DNA of 64,000 bases from JAOUEA01 sp963821925 (GTDB lineage: Bacteria; Actinomycetota; UBA4738; HRBIN12). Within the stretch, counting starts at the first letter, position 1. The number at the start of each line of letters is the position of its first letter. Below, piece by piece: positions 23,306 through 31,460 of this stretch. The notes beneath the pieces are model-generated. The model was not told the origin of the DNA and searched no databases. It was given only the letters and a program-made list of their open reading frames with translations. Location of the stretch: contig CAWGFO010000002.1 of the NCBI GenBank assembly GCA_963821925.1, positions 558,001 to 622,000 of the forward strand. Reading direction: 5' to 3'. The translations under genes were made by a program, and so were the position numbers.

Positions 23306-24357
23306 TCGATCTGGACGACGTCGCGGCGCTCCGTGGCACCGACCCGTCCGACATGCTCGGGGCGATAGCGGAGCTGCCCCGGCACTGCCGCGAGGCGTAC
23401 GACGACGCGAGCGCCCTGACGCTGCCCTCCGCCGACGGCGTGACGGCCGTGACCTTCCTCGGGATGGGAGGATCCGCCGTCGCCGGCGACGTCGTCCGAT
23501 CGGTCTTCCGCGAGCGTCTCGGGGTCCCCGTGGACGTCAACCGGAGCCCCGTGCTGCCCGCCTACTGCGGGCCGCACACGCTGGTGGTGGCCTCGTCCTA
23601 CAGCGGCAACACGTCAGAGACGCTCACGGCGTTCCGCGAGGCGGTCGCGCGCGGCTGCCGGATCGTCGCGATCACCTCGGGCGGCACGCTCGCCGAGGAA
23701 GCGGGCGCCGCCGGGATCCCCGTCGTCCCCGTCCCCGGCGGGTACCAGCCCCGGGCCGCGCTCGGTCACCTGGGCTTCGCGTCGCTCGGCGCGCTGGAGG
23801 CGATAGGCCTCCTTCCCAAGATGGCCGACGACGTCGCCGAGACCGTCGCTGAGCTCACCCGCCTCGTCGGGCTGCTCGGTCCGGCGTCGCCACTCGCCGG
23901 CAACCCCGCCAAGCAGCTCGCCGGACTGATCGGCGAGCGCATCCCCGTGATCTGGGGCGCCGAGGGCATCGGCGCCGTCGCCGCGATGCGCTGGAAGTGC
24001 CAGATGAACGAGAACGGCAAGGTGCCCGCGTTCGCGGCCTCGATGTCGGAGCTCGATCACAACGAGGTGGTGGGCTGGACCCGCCCGTACGGGGAGCGTT
24101 GCACGCTGATCGCGCTGCGCCACGACGGGGAGCACCCCGAGCTGGCCGCGCGGTTCGCGCTCTCGTACGACATCGCGCGCGACGCGGGCGTCGCGATCGA
24201 GGAGGTGCACGGCACCGGCACGTCGTCCCTCACGCGCTTGATGGCGCTGGTCGTCGCGGGTGACTTCGCGAGCGCGTACGTGGGCATCCGGCGGGGCGTC
24301 GACCCGACGCCCGTCGTGGTGATCGAACGGCTGAAAGCCTCCCTGGCGGGGTCGTGA
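23302..24357 (+). CDS. SIS-domain phosphoglucose/phosphomannose isomerase
   Basis: A 351-residue enzyme with two SIS folds. Key blocks are FLGMGGSAVAGDVV, VASSYSGNTSET (phosphosugar-binding Ser/Thr loop, about residues 97-108), GYQPRAALGHL, and the C-terminal MSELDHNEVVGW with the catalytic Glu/His region. This fits the bifunctional PGI/PMI family first known from archaea and common in actinobacteria. It links fructose-6-P to glucose-6-P and mannose-6-P, feeding manB just upstream. It overlaps the Trm112-like gene by four bases. The next gene starts two bases after its stop. Confidence 0.9.
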   Translation: MIDLDDVAALRGTDPSDMLGAIAELPRHCREAYDDASALTLPSADGVTAVTFLGMGGSAVAGDVVRSVFRERLGVPVDVNRSPVLPAYCGPHTLVVASSYSGNTSETLTAFREAVARGCRIVAITSGGTLAEEAGAAGIPVVPVPGGYQPRAALGHLGFASLGALEAIGLLPKMADDVAETVAELTRLVGLLGPASPLAGNPAKQLAGLIGERIPVIWGAEGIGAVAAMRWKCQMNENGKVPAFAASMSELDHNEVVGWTRPYGERCTLIALRHDGEHPELAARFALSYDIARDAGVAIEEVHGTGTSSLTRLMALVVAGDFASAYVGIRRGVDPTPVVVIERLKASLAGS

Positions 24358-24358
24358 G

Positions 24359-25189
24359 GTGACCCTCGAGGGGCGTCCGGGGCCCGGCGACGACCTGCCC
24401 GATCGCGTGGCCGCCGTCGTGCGTGCCCGCACCGACCTCGTGCCCCGCGCCGGCGTCGTGCTCGGCTCGGGGCTCGGACCGGCGCTCGGCGATGCCCTCG
24501 AAGAGGAGGCGAGCTTCGCGTTCACCGACCTTCCCGGGTTCCCGCCGCCGGGGGTGCCCGGCCACGCGGGACGACTCGTCCTCGGGCGGCTCGCCGGCGT
24601 GCCGGTGGCGGCCTTCTTCGGCCGGGTGCACTACTACGAGGGTCACGGCATGGACGTACCGGCGCTCCTGCCGCGCGTCGCGGGCGCGCTCGGCGCCGAC
24701 ACGATGGTGCTGACGGCCGCCGTGGGCGGTCTGGTGCCCGGTGAGCCGGCCGGCACCGTGGTCGTGCTCCGCGACCACGTGAACCTGATGGGGGCGGCCC
24801 CGCTCCGCGGGTGGCGGTACCCCGACGGCATGCCCACCTTCATCAACACCCAGCATGTGTACGACGAGGCCTTGGGCGATCTCGCGCTCGAACGGGCCGC
24901 GGCCCTCGAGATCGGGGCCTCGGCCGGCGTGTACGCGGCGATGAGCGGCCCCGCCTACGAGACCCCGACCGAGGTGCGCTTCCTGCAGCAGGCGGGCGCC
25001 ACCGTCGTGGGGATGTCGATGGTGCCCGAGTCGCTCCCGTCCGTCGCGCTCGGGATGCGCGTGCTGGGGCTGTGCTCGCTCACGAACGCGTTCGGCGAGC
25101 ACGTCGAGCACGAGGAGGTCGTGCGCGTGTCGAACGAGACCGCGATCGCCGTGGGCAGGCTCCTCGTGGACCTGCTCCCACGGATCTGA
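24359..25189 (+). CDS. Purine-nucleoside phosphorylase
   Basis: A 276-residue trimeric-type PNP that splits inosine or guanosine with phosphate. Phosphate and nucleoside sites are visible: VVLGSGLGPAL (residues 34-44), GRVHYYEGHGM, TAAVGGL, SGPAYETPTEVRFL and VVGMSMVPE, with an NAF at LTNAFGEH. The N of LTNA is the purine-site Asn typical of 6-oxopurine enzymes. The GTG lies two bases after the isomerase stop. It is followed by sahH, so this pair may recover the purine released from S-adenosylhomocysteine, after deamination of adenosine by an enzyme not in this window. Methylthioadenosine specificity is less likely. Confidence 0.9.
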   Translation: MTLEGRPGPGDDLPDRVAAVVRARTDLVPRAGVVLGSGLGPALGDALEEEASFAFTDLPGFPPPGVPGHAGRLVLGRLAGVPVAAFFGRVHYYEGHGMDVPALLPRVAGALGADTMVLTAAVGGLVPGEPAGTVVVLRDHVNLMGAAPLRGWRYPDGMPTFINTQHVYDEALGDLALERAAALEIGASAGVYAAMSGPAYETPTEVRFLQQAGATVVGMSMVPESLPSVALGMRVLGLCSLTNAFGEHVEHEEVVRVSNETAIAVGRLLVDLLPRI

Positions 25190-25203
25190 GAGGAGAACCT
25201 GAG

Positions 25204-26460
25204 ATGACGAACGACGTCCGAGACATGAGCCTCGCGCCCGAGGGCCGCGACCGCATCGCCTGGGCGGGCGCGGAGATGCCGGTGCTCGCGCTGATCCGCG
25301 AGCGCTTCGAGAAGGAGCGGCCGCTCGACGGCGTGCGGATCGCGGCGTGCCTGCACGTCACGACCGAGACCGCGAACCTGATGCTCACGCTCGCCGCCGG
25401 CGGCGGGGAGGTCGCGCTGTGCGCCTCGAACCCGCTGTCGACGCAGGATGACGTCGCGGCCGCGCTCGTCGAGGCGGGGATCGACACGTACGCGATCAAG
25501 GGCGAGGACACCGACACGTTCTTCAAGCACATCAACGCGGTGCTCGACGTGCGCCCGAACATCACGATGGACGACGGCGCCGACATGGTCAGCGTGCTGC
25601 ACAAGGAGCGCGTCGACCAGATCGCGGAGATCATCGGCGGCACCGAGGAGACCACGACCGGCGTGATCCGCCTGCGGGCGATGGCCACCGACCAGGCGCT
25701 GAAGTACCCGATCGTGAGCGTGAACGACGCCGACACGAAGCACCTGTTCGACAACCGATTCGGGACCGGCCAGTCCACGATCGACGCGATCATGCGGGCC
25801 ACGAACCGGCTGCTCGCCGGGCGCACGATCGTCGTCTGTGGCTACGGGATGTGCGGGCGCGGGGTGTCGTCACGGGCCCGGGGGATGGGCGCGCACGTGA
25901 TCGTGACCGAGGTCGACCCCACGGCGGCGATCGAGGCCGTGATGGAGGGCTACCGGGTGATGCCCCTGCGCGAGGCCGCCCGCGTCGGTGACATCTTCAT
26001 CACGGTGACGGGCGACACCACCGTGATCGGCCGCGAGCACATGGAAGTGATGAAGGACGGCGCCATGCTCGCGAACTCGGGCCACTTCGACGTCGAGATC
26101 GACAAGCCGGCGCTCGCCGAGCTGGGGACGGGCGGAGTCCGGCGGGTGCGCGAGTTCGTCGACGAGTACACGCTCGCCGACGGGCGGCATCTGTATCTGC
26201 TCGGCGAGGGGCGGCTCGTGAACCTCTCGGCCGCCGAGGGCCATCCGGCCGCGGTGATGGACATGTCGTTCGCGAACCAGGCCTTGTCCGCCGAGTGGGT
26301 CGTGAAGAACCGGGGCTCGCTCCAGCCCCGCGTGTACCCGGTGCCGACCGAGATCGACAAGGAGGTCGCCCGGCTGAAGCTCCGCGCGATGGGCGTGGAG
26401 ATCGACGAGCTCACCGCGGAGCAGGAGCACTACCTGCACTCGTGGGAGCAGGGGACCTAG
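25204..26460 (+). CDS. ahcY: Adenosylhomocysteinase
   Basis: A 418-residue enzyme (also called SahH) that hydrolyses S-adenosylhomocysteine to adenosine and homocysteine and so keeps methylation reactions running. Sites include CLHVTTETANLM, CASNPLSTQDDVAA, DQALKYPIVSVND (catalytic Lys/Asp), the NAD loop VVCGYGMCGRGVSSRARGMGA (G.G..G) and LSAAEGHPAAVMDMSF. It is of the shorter bacterial form. GAGAGGAGA precedes the ATG. In M. tuberculosis sahH lies in the same wider block, followed by tmk-mtrA-mtrB-lpqB; here the next gene is an orphan. The final TAG forms part of the -10 box of that orphan. Confidence 0.96.
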   Translation: MTNDVRDMSLAPEGRDRIAWAGAEMPVLALIRERFEKERPLDGVRIAACLHVTTETANLMLTLAAGGGEVALCASNPLSTQDDVAAALVEAGIDTYAIKGEDTDTFFKHINAVLDVRPNITMDDGADMVSVLHKERVDQIAEIIGGTEETTTGVIRLRAMATDQALKYPIVSVNDADTKHLFDNRFGTGQSTIDAIMRATNRLLAGRTIVVCGYGMCGRGVSSRARGMGAHVIVTEVDPTAAIEAVMEGYRVMPLREAARVGDIFITVTGDTTVIGREHMEVMKDGAMLANSGHFDVEIDKPALAELGTGGVRRVREFVDEYTLADGRHLYLLGEGRLVNLSAAEGHPAAVMDMSFANQALSAEWVVKNRGSLQPRVYPVPTEIDKEVARLKLRAMGVEIDELTAEQEHYLHSWEQGT

Positions 26461-26470
26461 GATCGCGCAC

Positions 26471-27094
26471 ATGGAGCATGGCATCTCGATCCGAGCGCAC
26501 TTCGAGCGCTTCCCGGCGACGGTCAAGGGCGCGTTCGTCCTCCGGGGCGAGGGCCGTGACCCCCACCAGGTCAAGATCCAGGCCGCCCGGGTCGCCGAGC
26601 TGGCCTCGAGGACGGCGCGTCCGCTCGAGATCACCCCGGTCACCCTCGACGTGGCTCCGCATCTGGACCTGTTCGTGCCGTTCGAGTTCCCGCTCACGGA
26701 CCTCGGGCCGGGTTGGTATGGCCTCGAGTGCGATGTCGAGATCGACGGGGTGCCCGAGGTCGTGCACCCCGGTGCTCCGTTCCCGGTGCCGTGGCCGCGC
26801 GCGACCACGCGGCGCGGCACGGTGGCGGTGGACAAGGCGATCTCGGCCGGGTCCGGGAAGGTGCGGATCGAGGCGGTCGAGTGCGGCGGCGACTCGATCC
26901 GGGTGAAGTACGCGGCCGACGAGGCCGTGGCCCTCCGATTCACGGCCGACGGCGCGCCGGTGGCGGTGATCGCGCAAGACTTCGACGAGGGGGCGGGTCA
27001 CGGCCTCACCACGGCCTACCCGGTGCTGAAGACGCAATCCCTGCTCTCGATCGAGGCCCGCGGCGGCGGCTCGCTCGACGTGAAGCTCCCGTAG
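26471..27094 (+). CDS. Hypothetical protein (207 residues), family not recognised
   Basis: An open frame with the codon bias of its neighbours. It begins MEHGISIRAHFERFPATVKG, has a mostly beta composition with Pro-rich turns (PFEFPLTDLGPGWYGLE, VVHPGAPFPVPWPR), and ends GGSLDVKLP. There is no signal peptide, membrane segment or recognisable catalytic motif. The layout (FVLRGEG, then strands) looks like two immunoglobulin-like or jelly-roll domains. TAGGAT (26458-26463) lies seven bases before the ATG, so it is probably a leaderless gene with its own promoter. It occupies the place where mtrAB-lpqB lie in mycobacteria and Streptomyces. I do not recognise its function. Confidence 0.75.
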   Translation: MEHGISIRAHFERFPATVKGAFVLRGEGRDPHQVKIQAARVAELASRTARPLEITPVTLDVAPHLDLFVPFEFPLTDLGPGWYGLECDVEIDGVPEVVHPGAPFPVPWPRATTRRGTVAVDKAISAGSGKVRIEAVECGGDSIRVKYAADEAVALRFTADGAPVAVIAQDFDEGAGHGLTTAYPVLKTQSLLSIEARGGGSLDVKLP

Positions 27095-27131
27095 GTCAGG
27101 CCGTGTCGGCGCCCGGCCATAGGGTCGGGCG

Positions 27132-27905
27132 ATGCGGGCGGGGTTCCTCGACGTCGTCTTCCCGAGACGCTGCGCGGGCTGCGCGAGCGGCGACTGGCCC
27201 TTCTGCGCGGGCTGTGCCGCGGCGCTCTCACCGCTCCTGCCGCCGTGGTGCGCGCGGTGCGGGCTGCCGTGGCCCGAGGCGCGCCCGACCTGCCCCGGCT
27301 GTCCTCCCGAGGAGCTCGACGGCGCCCGCGCGGCCTTCCTGTACGAGGGGCCGGCCCGGCGGGCGATCCACAAGCTGAAGTTCAGCGGCTGGCGCGGCGT
27401 GGGGGAGGCCCTCGGGCGAGCGATGGCGGCGACGGGACCGCCGCCGGCCGACGCCGTGACCTGGGTGCCGCTGGCTCGCCGCCGGCTCGCCGAACGCGGG
27501 TACGACCAGGCCAAGGTCCTCGCCGTGGCGGTCGCAAGGGAGCTGGGCCTGCCCACGGCGCGGCCGATCCGGCGTGCGGTCGCCACCGGTCCGCAGGCGC
27601 GCCGGTCGGCCGTGGAACGGCGCACGGCGATGCGAGGTGCGTTCCAGCCCAACGGGCGCCCCTGTCCCGCCCGGGTGCTGCTCGTCGACGACGTGCTCAC
27701 GACCGGCGCGACGGCGGCCTCGTGCGCCGTCGCGCTCCGTGAGGCGGGCGCGAGATCGGTGTTCCTGCTCGTCGCCGGGCGGGCGGCGCCGGGCGCAGGC
27801 GGGGCGGCGCCGGCGACGCGGCCGGGGCCCGGGTCGACGACCCGTGCCTATACTCGACCGGGCACCCGACCGGGTCTGTGGTTGCCCGGGGATCCTCCCC
27901 GGTAG
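27132..27905 (+). CDS. ComF-family phosphoribosyltransferase-like protein
   Basis: A 257-residue protein. The N-terminal zinc ribbon has CAGC, CAGC and CARC..CPGC pairs (residues 14-60). The PRTase core follows: KFSGWRGVGEALG, WVPLARRRLAERGYDQAKVLA, and the PRPP loop RVLLVDDVLTTGATAAS (about residues 181-197). ComF proteins act in DNA uptake in competent bacteria, but the actinobacterial copy next to hpf and secA has no proven role. TAGGGT six bases before the ATG suggests leaderless transcription. The last 40 or so residues are low-complexity (GAGGAAPATRPGPGS) and overlap the promoter and start of the structured leader of hpf, so the true C-terminus may matter little. Confidence 0.88.
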   Translation: MRAGFLDVVFPRRCAGCASGDWPFCAGCAAALSPLLPPWCARCGLPWPEARPTCPGCPPEELDGARAAFLYEGPARRAIHKLKFSGWRGVGEALGRAMAATGPPPADAVTWVPLARRRLAERGYDQAKVLAVAVARELGLPTARPIRRAVATGPQARRSAVERRTAMRGAFQPNGRPCPARVLLVDDVLTTGATAASCAVALREAGARSVFLLVAGRAAPGAGGAAPATRPGPGSTTRAYTRPGTRPGLWLPGDPPR

Positions 27906-28138
27906 TCGATGCCAGTCGCGGGCGAAACGACCCACGTAAGGCGACCCTTGGTCGCTGAGCATGGCGCGGTTTAGATGTAAGTCCTGCCCCGGGTGACCGG
28001 GAGAGGGTGGGAGTCGCGGGCCTCGCGCCCGGCAGGCGAGCACCCCGGCAGGCGGGTGTGGGGGAAAAGACCAGGTCAGCCGGCCGGGGGCCCGCCCAAC
28101 CGGACGGATACGATGACGACGAGGAGACGGACGCCACG
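27861..28138 (+). ncRNA. Candidate raiA RNA (structured leader of the hibernation factor gene)
   Basis: The 233 untranslated bases between comF and hpf, plus the promoter-proximal part inside comF, hold many helices. A -10 box TATACT is at 27849-27854. Helices seen: CGGGCA 27859-27864 with TGCCCG 27883-27888; CCGGGGA/TCCCCGG 27886-27902 (mutually exclusive with the former); GCGACC-CTT-GGTCGC 27941-27955; CCCGG-GTGA-CCGGG 27988-28001 with a GNRA loop; CGGGC/GCCCG 28017-28031. The raiA motif is a conserved structured RNA reported upstream of raiA/hpf genes in Firmicutes and Actinobacteria, and position and size fit. I cannot run the covariance model, so the family call is by context. Confidence 0.5.
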
Positions 28139-28501
28139 ATGGAGCTGACGTACACGGGCCGGGGCCTTTCGGTCACCGACGAGATCCGCGAGACGGCGCA
28201 GCGCAAGCTCGCGCCGCTCGAGCGGTTGGAGCCCAGGACCACGCGGATCGATCTGGAGTTCATCTCGGAGCACCACCCGAAGCCCGACGGCATGAAGCGC
28301 GTCGAAGCGGCGCTCAGCATCCCGCGCAAGACGTTCCGAGCGCGGGCGGAGGCCGGCGACGTGCCCTCCGCGCTCGACGATGTCGTGGACAAGCTCGAGC
28401 GTCAGCTCCGCGATCATCACGGGAAGCGGCGCAGCCGCTTCCATCGAGGGCTAGAATCCGCTCACCCGAGCGCGGAAGCTGCCGATACCTCGGAGGGATG
28501 A
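28139..28501 (+). CDS. hpf: Ribosome hibernation-promoting factor, short form
   Basis: A 120-residue RaiA/HPF protein that binds the 30S decoding region and silences ribosomes in stationary phase or stress. It shows MELTYTGRGLSVTDEIRE, KLAPLERLEPRTTRIDLEF, KRVEAALSIPRKTFRARAEAGD and ALDDVVDKLERQL, the beta-alpha-beta-beta-beta-alpha S30AE fold. The C-terminal dimerisation domain of long HPF, usual in actinobacteria at this locus, is missing; only a short basic tail follows. It would thus be expected to make inactive 70S rather than to drive 100S pairing alone. GAGGAG lies 12 bases upstream. The comF-hpf-secA order is the conserved actinobacterial one. Confidence 0.92.
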   Translation: MELTYTGRGLSVTDEIRETAQRKLAPLERLEPRTTRIDLEFISEHHPKPDGMKRVEAALSIPRKTFRARAEAGDVPSALDDVVDKLERQLRDHHGKRRSRFHRGLESAHPSAEAADTSEG

Positions 28502-28546
28502 CCACCTCCCGGGCCGCGAACGCCCGGGACGACCGAGGGGGAACGA

Positions 28547-29233
28547 GTGGCCACCAAGGGCACCGAGGACACCGAACGGCTCCGCGTGATGGTCGTCGAC
28601 GACCACGCGCTCTTCCGTCGTGGCCTCGAGATGGTGCTGCAGCAGGAGCCCGACCTCGAGCTCGTCGGGGAAGCGTCCGACGGCCAGGAGGCGGTCGAGA
28701 AGGCCGAGGAGCTCGTCCCCGACGTCGTGTTGATGGACGTGCGCATGCCTCGCCGGTCGGGGATCGAGGCGGCGGGCGAGATCCGCGACCTGCTGCCGCA
28801 CTGCAAGATCCTGATGCTCACGATCAGCGACGAGGAGGGTGACCTCTACGACGCGATCAAGGCGGGTGCCAGCGGCTACCTGCTGAAGGAGATCCCGATC
28901 GAGGAGGTCGCCGACGCGATCCGGAGCGTCTGGGCCGGACAGTCCCGGATCTCGCCGTCGATGGCGTCGAAGCTGCTGACCGAGTTCGCGGCGATGTCGA
29001 AGTCGGCCGAGGAGCGCCCGCAGATGCCGGCGCCACGGCTCACCGACCGCGAGATGGAGGTGCTGCGCCTGGTCGCGCAGGGCCTGAACAACCGCGACAT
29101 CGCCAAGCAGCTCTTCATCAGCGAGAACACGGTGAAGAACCACATCCGCAACATCCTCGAGAAGCTGCATCTGCACTCGCGCATGGAGGCCGTCGTGTAC
29201 GCCGTGCGCGAGAAGATGATCGAGATCAGCTGA
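28547..29233 (+). CDS. NarL/LuxR-family response regulator
   Basis: A 228-residue two-domain regulator. The receiver domain (residues 10-130) has the acidic pair in VMVVDDHALFRRGLEM, the phospho-acceptor Asp in PDVVLMDVRMPRRSG, Thr in LMLTISDEEG and Lys in GYLLKEI. The C-terminal HTH (residues 160-225) has LTDREMEVLRLVAQGLNNRDIA and SENTVKNHIRNIL. No histidine kinase is nearby, so the partner is unknown. It starts 45 bases after hpf and may share the hpf transcript, which would tie it to stress or hypoxia regulation as for DevR-type proteins. That link is inference from position. Confidence 0.94.
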   Translation: MATKGTEDTERLRVMVVDDHALFRRGLEMVLQQEPDLELVGEASDGQEAVEKAEELVPDVVLMDVRMPRRSGIEAAGEIRDLLPHCKILMLTISDEEGDLYDAIKAGASGYLLKEIPIEEVADAIRSVWAGQSRISPSMASKLLTEFAAMSKSAEERPQMPAPRLTDREMEVLRLVAQGLNNRDIAKQLFISENTVKNHIRNILEKLHLHSRMEAVVYAVREKMIEIS

Positions 29234-29235
29234 CC

Positions 29236-29700
29236 GTGCCCGACCCGACGATCGCTGCCGCGCGCGACATCGTCGTCGACTCGCTCGCGGAGCTCCGTAC
29301 GGCCATCGAGGGCTGCACCGTGGACCAGCTGAACCGCCGGCCGGCCGGGGAGGACACGAACGGGCTCGCGGTGCTCGTGACGCACACGCTGCACAGCACG
29401 CGCGCATGGTTGAGCCTCGCGGTCGGCGCGCCGCTCCCCGAACGCGATCGACCCGCCGAGTTCGCCGCCGTGGTCGACGATCCCGATGCGTTCCTCGCGA
29501 CCTTCGATGCCTTCGCGAGCGACTGCCGGAAGCTGCTCGAGACCGACGCGCCGTTCGACGCCGGCCGCGTGGGCACGGCGCCCTGGCGCGCCGGCGACCT
29601 GGCCGAGCAGCCGGTCACCGCCGCATGGGCGCTGCTGCACGCGATCGCGCACCTGCGCGAGCACGTCGGCCACGCGCAGCTCACGCGCCAGGTCGTCTAG
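29236..29700 (+). CDS. DinB-family protein
   Basis: A 154-residue four-helix protein of the DinB/YfiT superfamily. The N-terminal helix AAARDIVVDSLAELRTAIEG and the histidines of VTHTLHSTRAW and AIAHLREHVGHAQL are in the places of the three metal-binding His of the family. Members include thiol-dependent transferases (for example with mycothiol or bacillithiol) and proteins of unknown role. The GTG lies two bases after the regulator stop, so it is co-transcribed with it. Substrate is not predictable. Confidence 0.85.
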   Translation: MPDPTIAAARDIVVDSLAELRTAIEGCTVDQLNRRPAGEDTNGLAVLVTHTLHSTRAWLSLAVGAPLPERDRPAEFAAVVDDPDAFLATFDAFASDCRKLLETDAPFDAGRVGTAPWRAGDLAEQPVTAAWALLHAIAHLREHVGHAQLTRQVV

Positions 29701-29709
29701 CCTGAGGGT

Positions 29710-31365
29710 ATGGCCGGGCCGTCCCCGCTGAAGAACGTCGCGTCCCTGATCGTCGAGTGCCTCGAGCACGAGGGCGTCGAGTTCGTGTTCGGCCTTCCCG
29801 GCGAGGAGAACCTCCATATGATCGACGCGCTCGTCGACTCCTCGATCCGGTTCGTCACGACGCGGGATGAGCGGGGGGCCGCGTTCATGGCCGACACGTA
29901 CGGGGCGCTCACCGGGAAGCCGGGCGTGTGCCTGGCGACCCTCGGTCCCGGCGCGATCAACCTGATGCTCGGCGTCGCGAACGCCCAGCTGGACTCCCAT
30001 CCGCTCGTCGCGATCGCCGCGCAGGCGGGGCTCGACCGGATCTACAAGGAGTCGCATCAGTTCGTCGACCTCGTCTCGCTGTTCCGCCCGATCACGAAGT
30101 GGGGCGACATGATCACGGTGCGCGCGGCCGCACCGGAGATGGTGCGCAAGGCCTTCAAGCAGGCCACGACCGAGCGGCCGGGCGCGACGTTCCTGATCGT
30201 GCCCGAGGACGTCGCCGAGCGCACGGTCGAGGGCGAGCCGCTGAAGGTGAACACGCCCGTCGACCCCGCGCCCGACGACCGCCAGGTGCACCGCGCCGTG
30301 CTCGTGCTCTCGGAGGCGACCCATCCCGTGGTGCTCGCGGGACCGGGGGTTGCCCGCGATGACGCCACGGAGGCGCTCATCCGGTTCAGCGAGCGGCTGA
30401 ACATCCCCGTGGCCACGACGTTCCTCGGCAAGGGCGTGTTCCCCGACGATCACCCGAACGCGCTTGGCACGCTCGGGTTCATGGTGAAGGACTACGCGAA
30501 CTTCGGCTTCGACCAGGCCGATGTCGTCGTGGCGGTCGGGTACGACCTGGTCGAGTACTCGCCCGCGCGATGGAACCCCGACCGGGACAAGCAGATCGTG
30601 CACATCCACCGGACCGTCGCCGAGGTCGACGCCCATTACACGCTCGCGGTGGGGGTGCAGGGCAACATCGGCGAGACCCTCGACGCGATCGGCGCGGCCT
30701 CCTACATCCACGAGATCCGCGGCGAGGTCCCGCCGGTGCGCGACCTGGTGCGCGAGGAGCTCGATCGCGGCTCAGCCGACGACGCGTTCCCGATGGCGCC
30801 GGCGAGGATCGTGGCCGAGGTCCGCGCCGCGATGGGTCGCGACGACATCGTTCTCGCGGACACCGGCGCCGTGAAGATGTGGATGGCCCGGCTATATCCG
30901 ACGTACCACCCCGACACCTGCCTGATCTCGAACGGCCTCGCGACGATGGCCTTCTCTCTCCCAGGGGCGATCGCCGCGAAGATGGCGTTCCCGGAGCGGA
31001 AGGTGCTCGCCGCGATGGGCGACGGCGCGTTCGCGATGAGCATGGCGGAGATCGAGACCGCGGTGCGCGAGGGCGTGCACATCACGATCCTGGTGTGGGT
31101 CGACGGCGGGTACGGCCTGATCGGCTGGAAGCAGGACATCCACTTCGGGCGGCAGGCCGCCGTGTCGTTCACGAACCCCGACTTCGTCATGCTCGCCGAG
31201 AGCTTCGGGGCGAAGGGGTACGCGATCGAGGCGGCCGAGCAGCTCGCGCCGACCCTCGCGGCCACCCTGGCCGACGAGGCCGTCAGCGTGATCGCGTGCC
31301 CGGTCGACTACCGGGAGAATGCCCGCCTGATCGAACGCCTGGGCGCCCTCACCGAGCCGATCTGA
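29710..31365 (+). CDS. Acetolactate-synthase-like thiamine diphosphate enzyme
   Basis: A 551-residue ThDP enzyme of the acetolactate synthase fold. The N-terminal PYR domain has EHEGVEFVFGLPGEEN with the cofactor-activating Glu in FVTTRDERGAAFMAD. The middle domain runs from about residue 195 (AVLVLSEATHPVVLAGPG). The C-terminal PP domain has the metal motif GDGAFAMSMAEIETAV...N-type GGYG (DGGYGLIGWKQ). It is closest in pattern to catabolic AlsS-like enzymes, which make acetolactate from pyruvate. No acetolactate decarboxylase or small regulatory subunit is nearby. TAGCCT (29698-29703) lies six bases before the ATG, indicating a leaderless message. Other ThDP carboligase activities are possible. 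Confidence 0.88.
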   Translation: MAGPSPLKNVASLIVECLEHEGVEFVFGLPGEENLHMIDALVDSSIRFVTTRDERGAAFMADTYGALTGKPGVCLATLGPGAINLMLGVANAQLDSHPLVAIAAQAGLDRIYKESHQFVDLVSLFRPITKWGDMITVRAAAPEMVRKAFKQATTERPGATFLIVPEDVAERTVEGEPLKVNTPVDPAPDDRQVHRAVLVLSEATHPVVLAGPGVARDDATEALIRFSERLNIPVATTFLGKGVFPDDHPNALGTLGFMVKDYANFGFDQADVVVAVGYDLVEYSPARWNPDRDKQIVHIHRTVAEVDAHYTLAVGVQGNIGETLDAIGAASYIHEIRGEVPPVRDLVREELDRGSADDAFPMAPARIVAEVRAAMGRDDIVLADTGAVKMWMARLYPTYHPDTCLISNGLATMAFSLPGAIAAKMAFPERKVLAAMGDGAFAMSMAEIETAVREGVHITILVWVDGGYGLIGWKQDIHFGRQAAVSFTNPDFVMLAESFGAKGYAIEAAEQLAPTLAATLADEAVSVIACPVDYRENARLIERLGALTEPI

Positions 31366-31421
31366 TCCCGGAGAGGCTCGAGAGCGGGCCCTCGGTCCCG
31401 GGTTCTGACCCGAACCGCCGG

Positions 31422-31427
31422 TAGAAT
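31422..31427 (+). promoter_or_regulatory. secA -10 box
   Basis: TAGAAT 34 bases before the GTG start of secA, with no strong -35 at the right distance. Unlike its neighbours, secA would have a leader and uses a Shine-Dalgarno site (GGAAGGAAA). Confidence 0.4.
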
Positions 31428-31460
31428 CGAAACTCACGCACGTCTCGGAAGGAAACCCGC

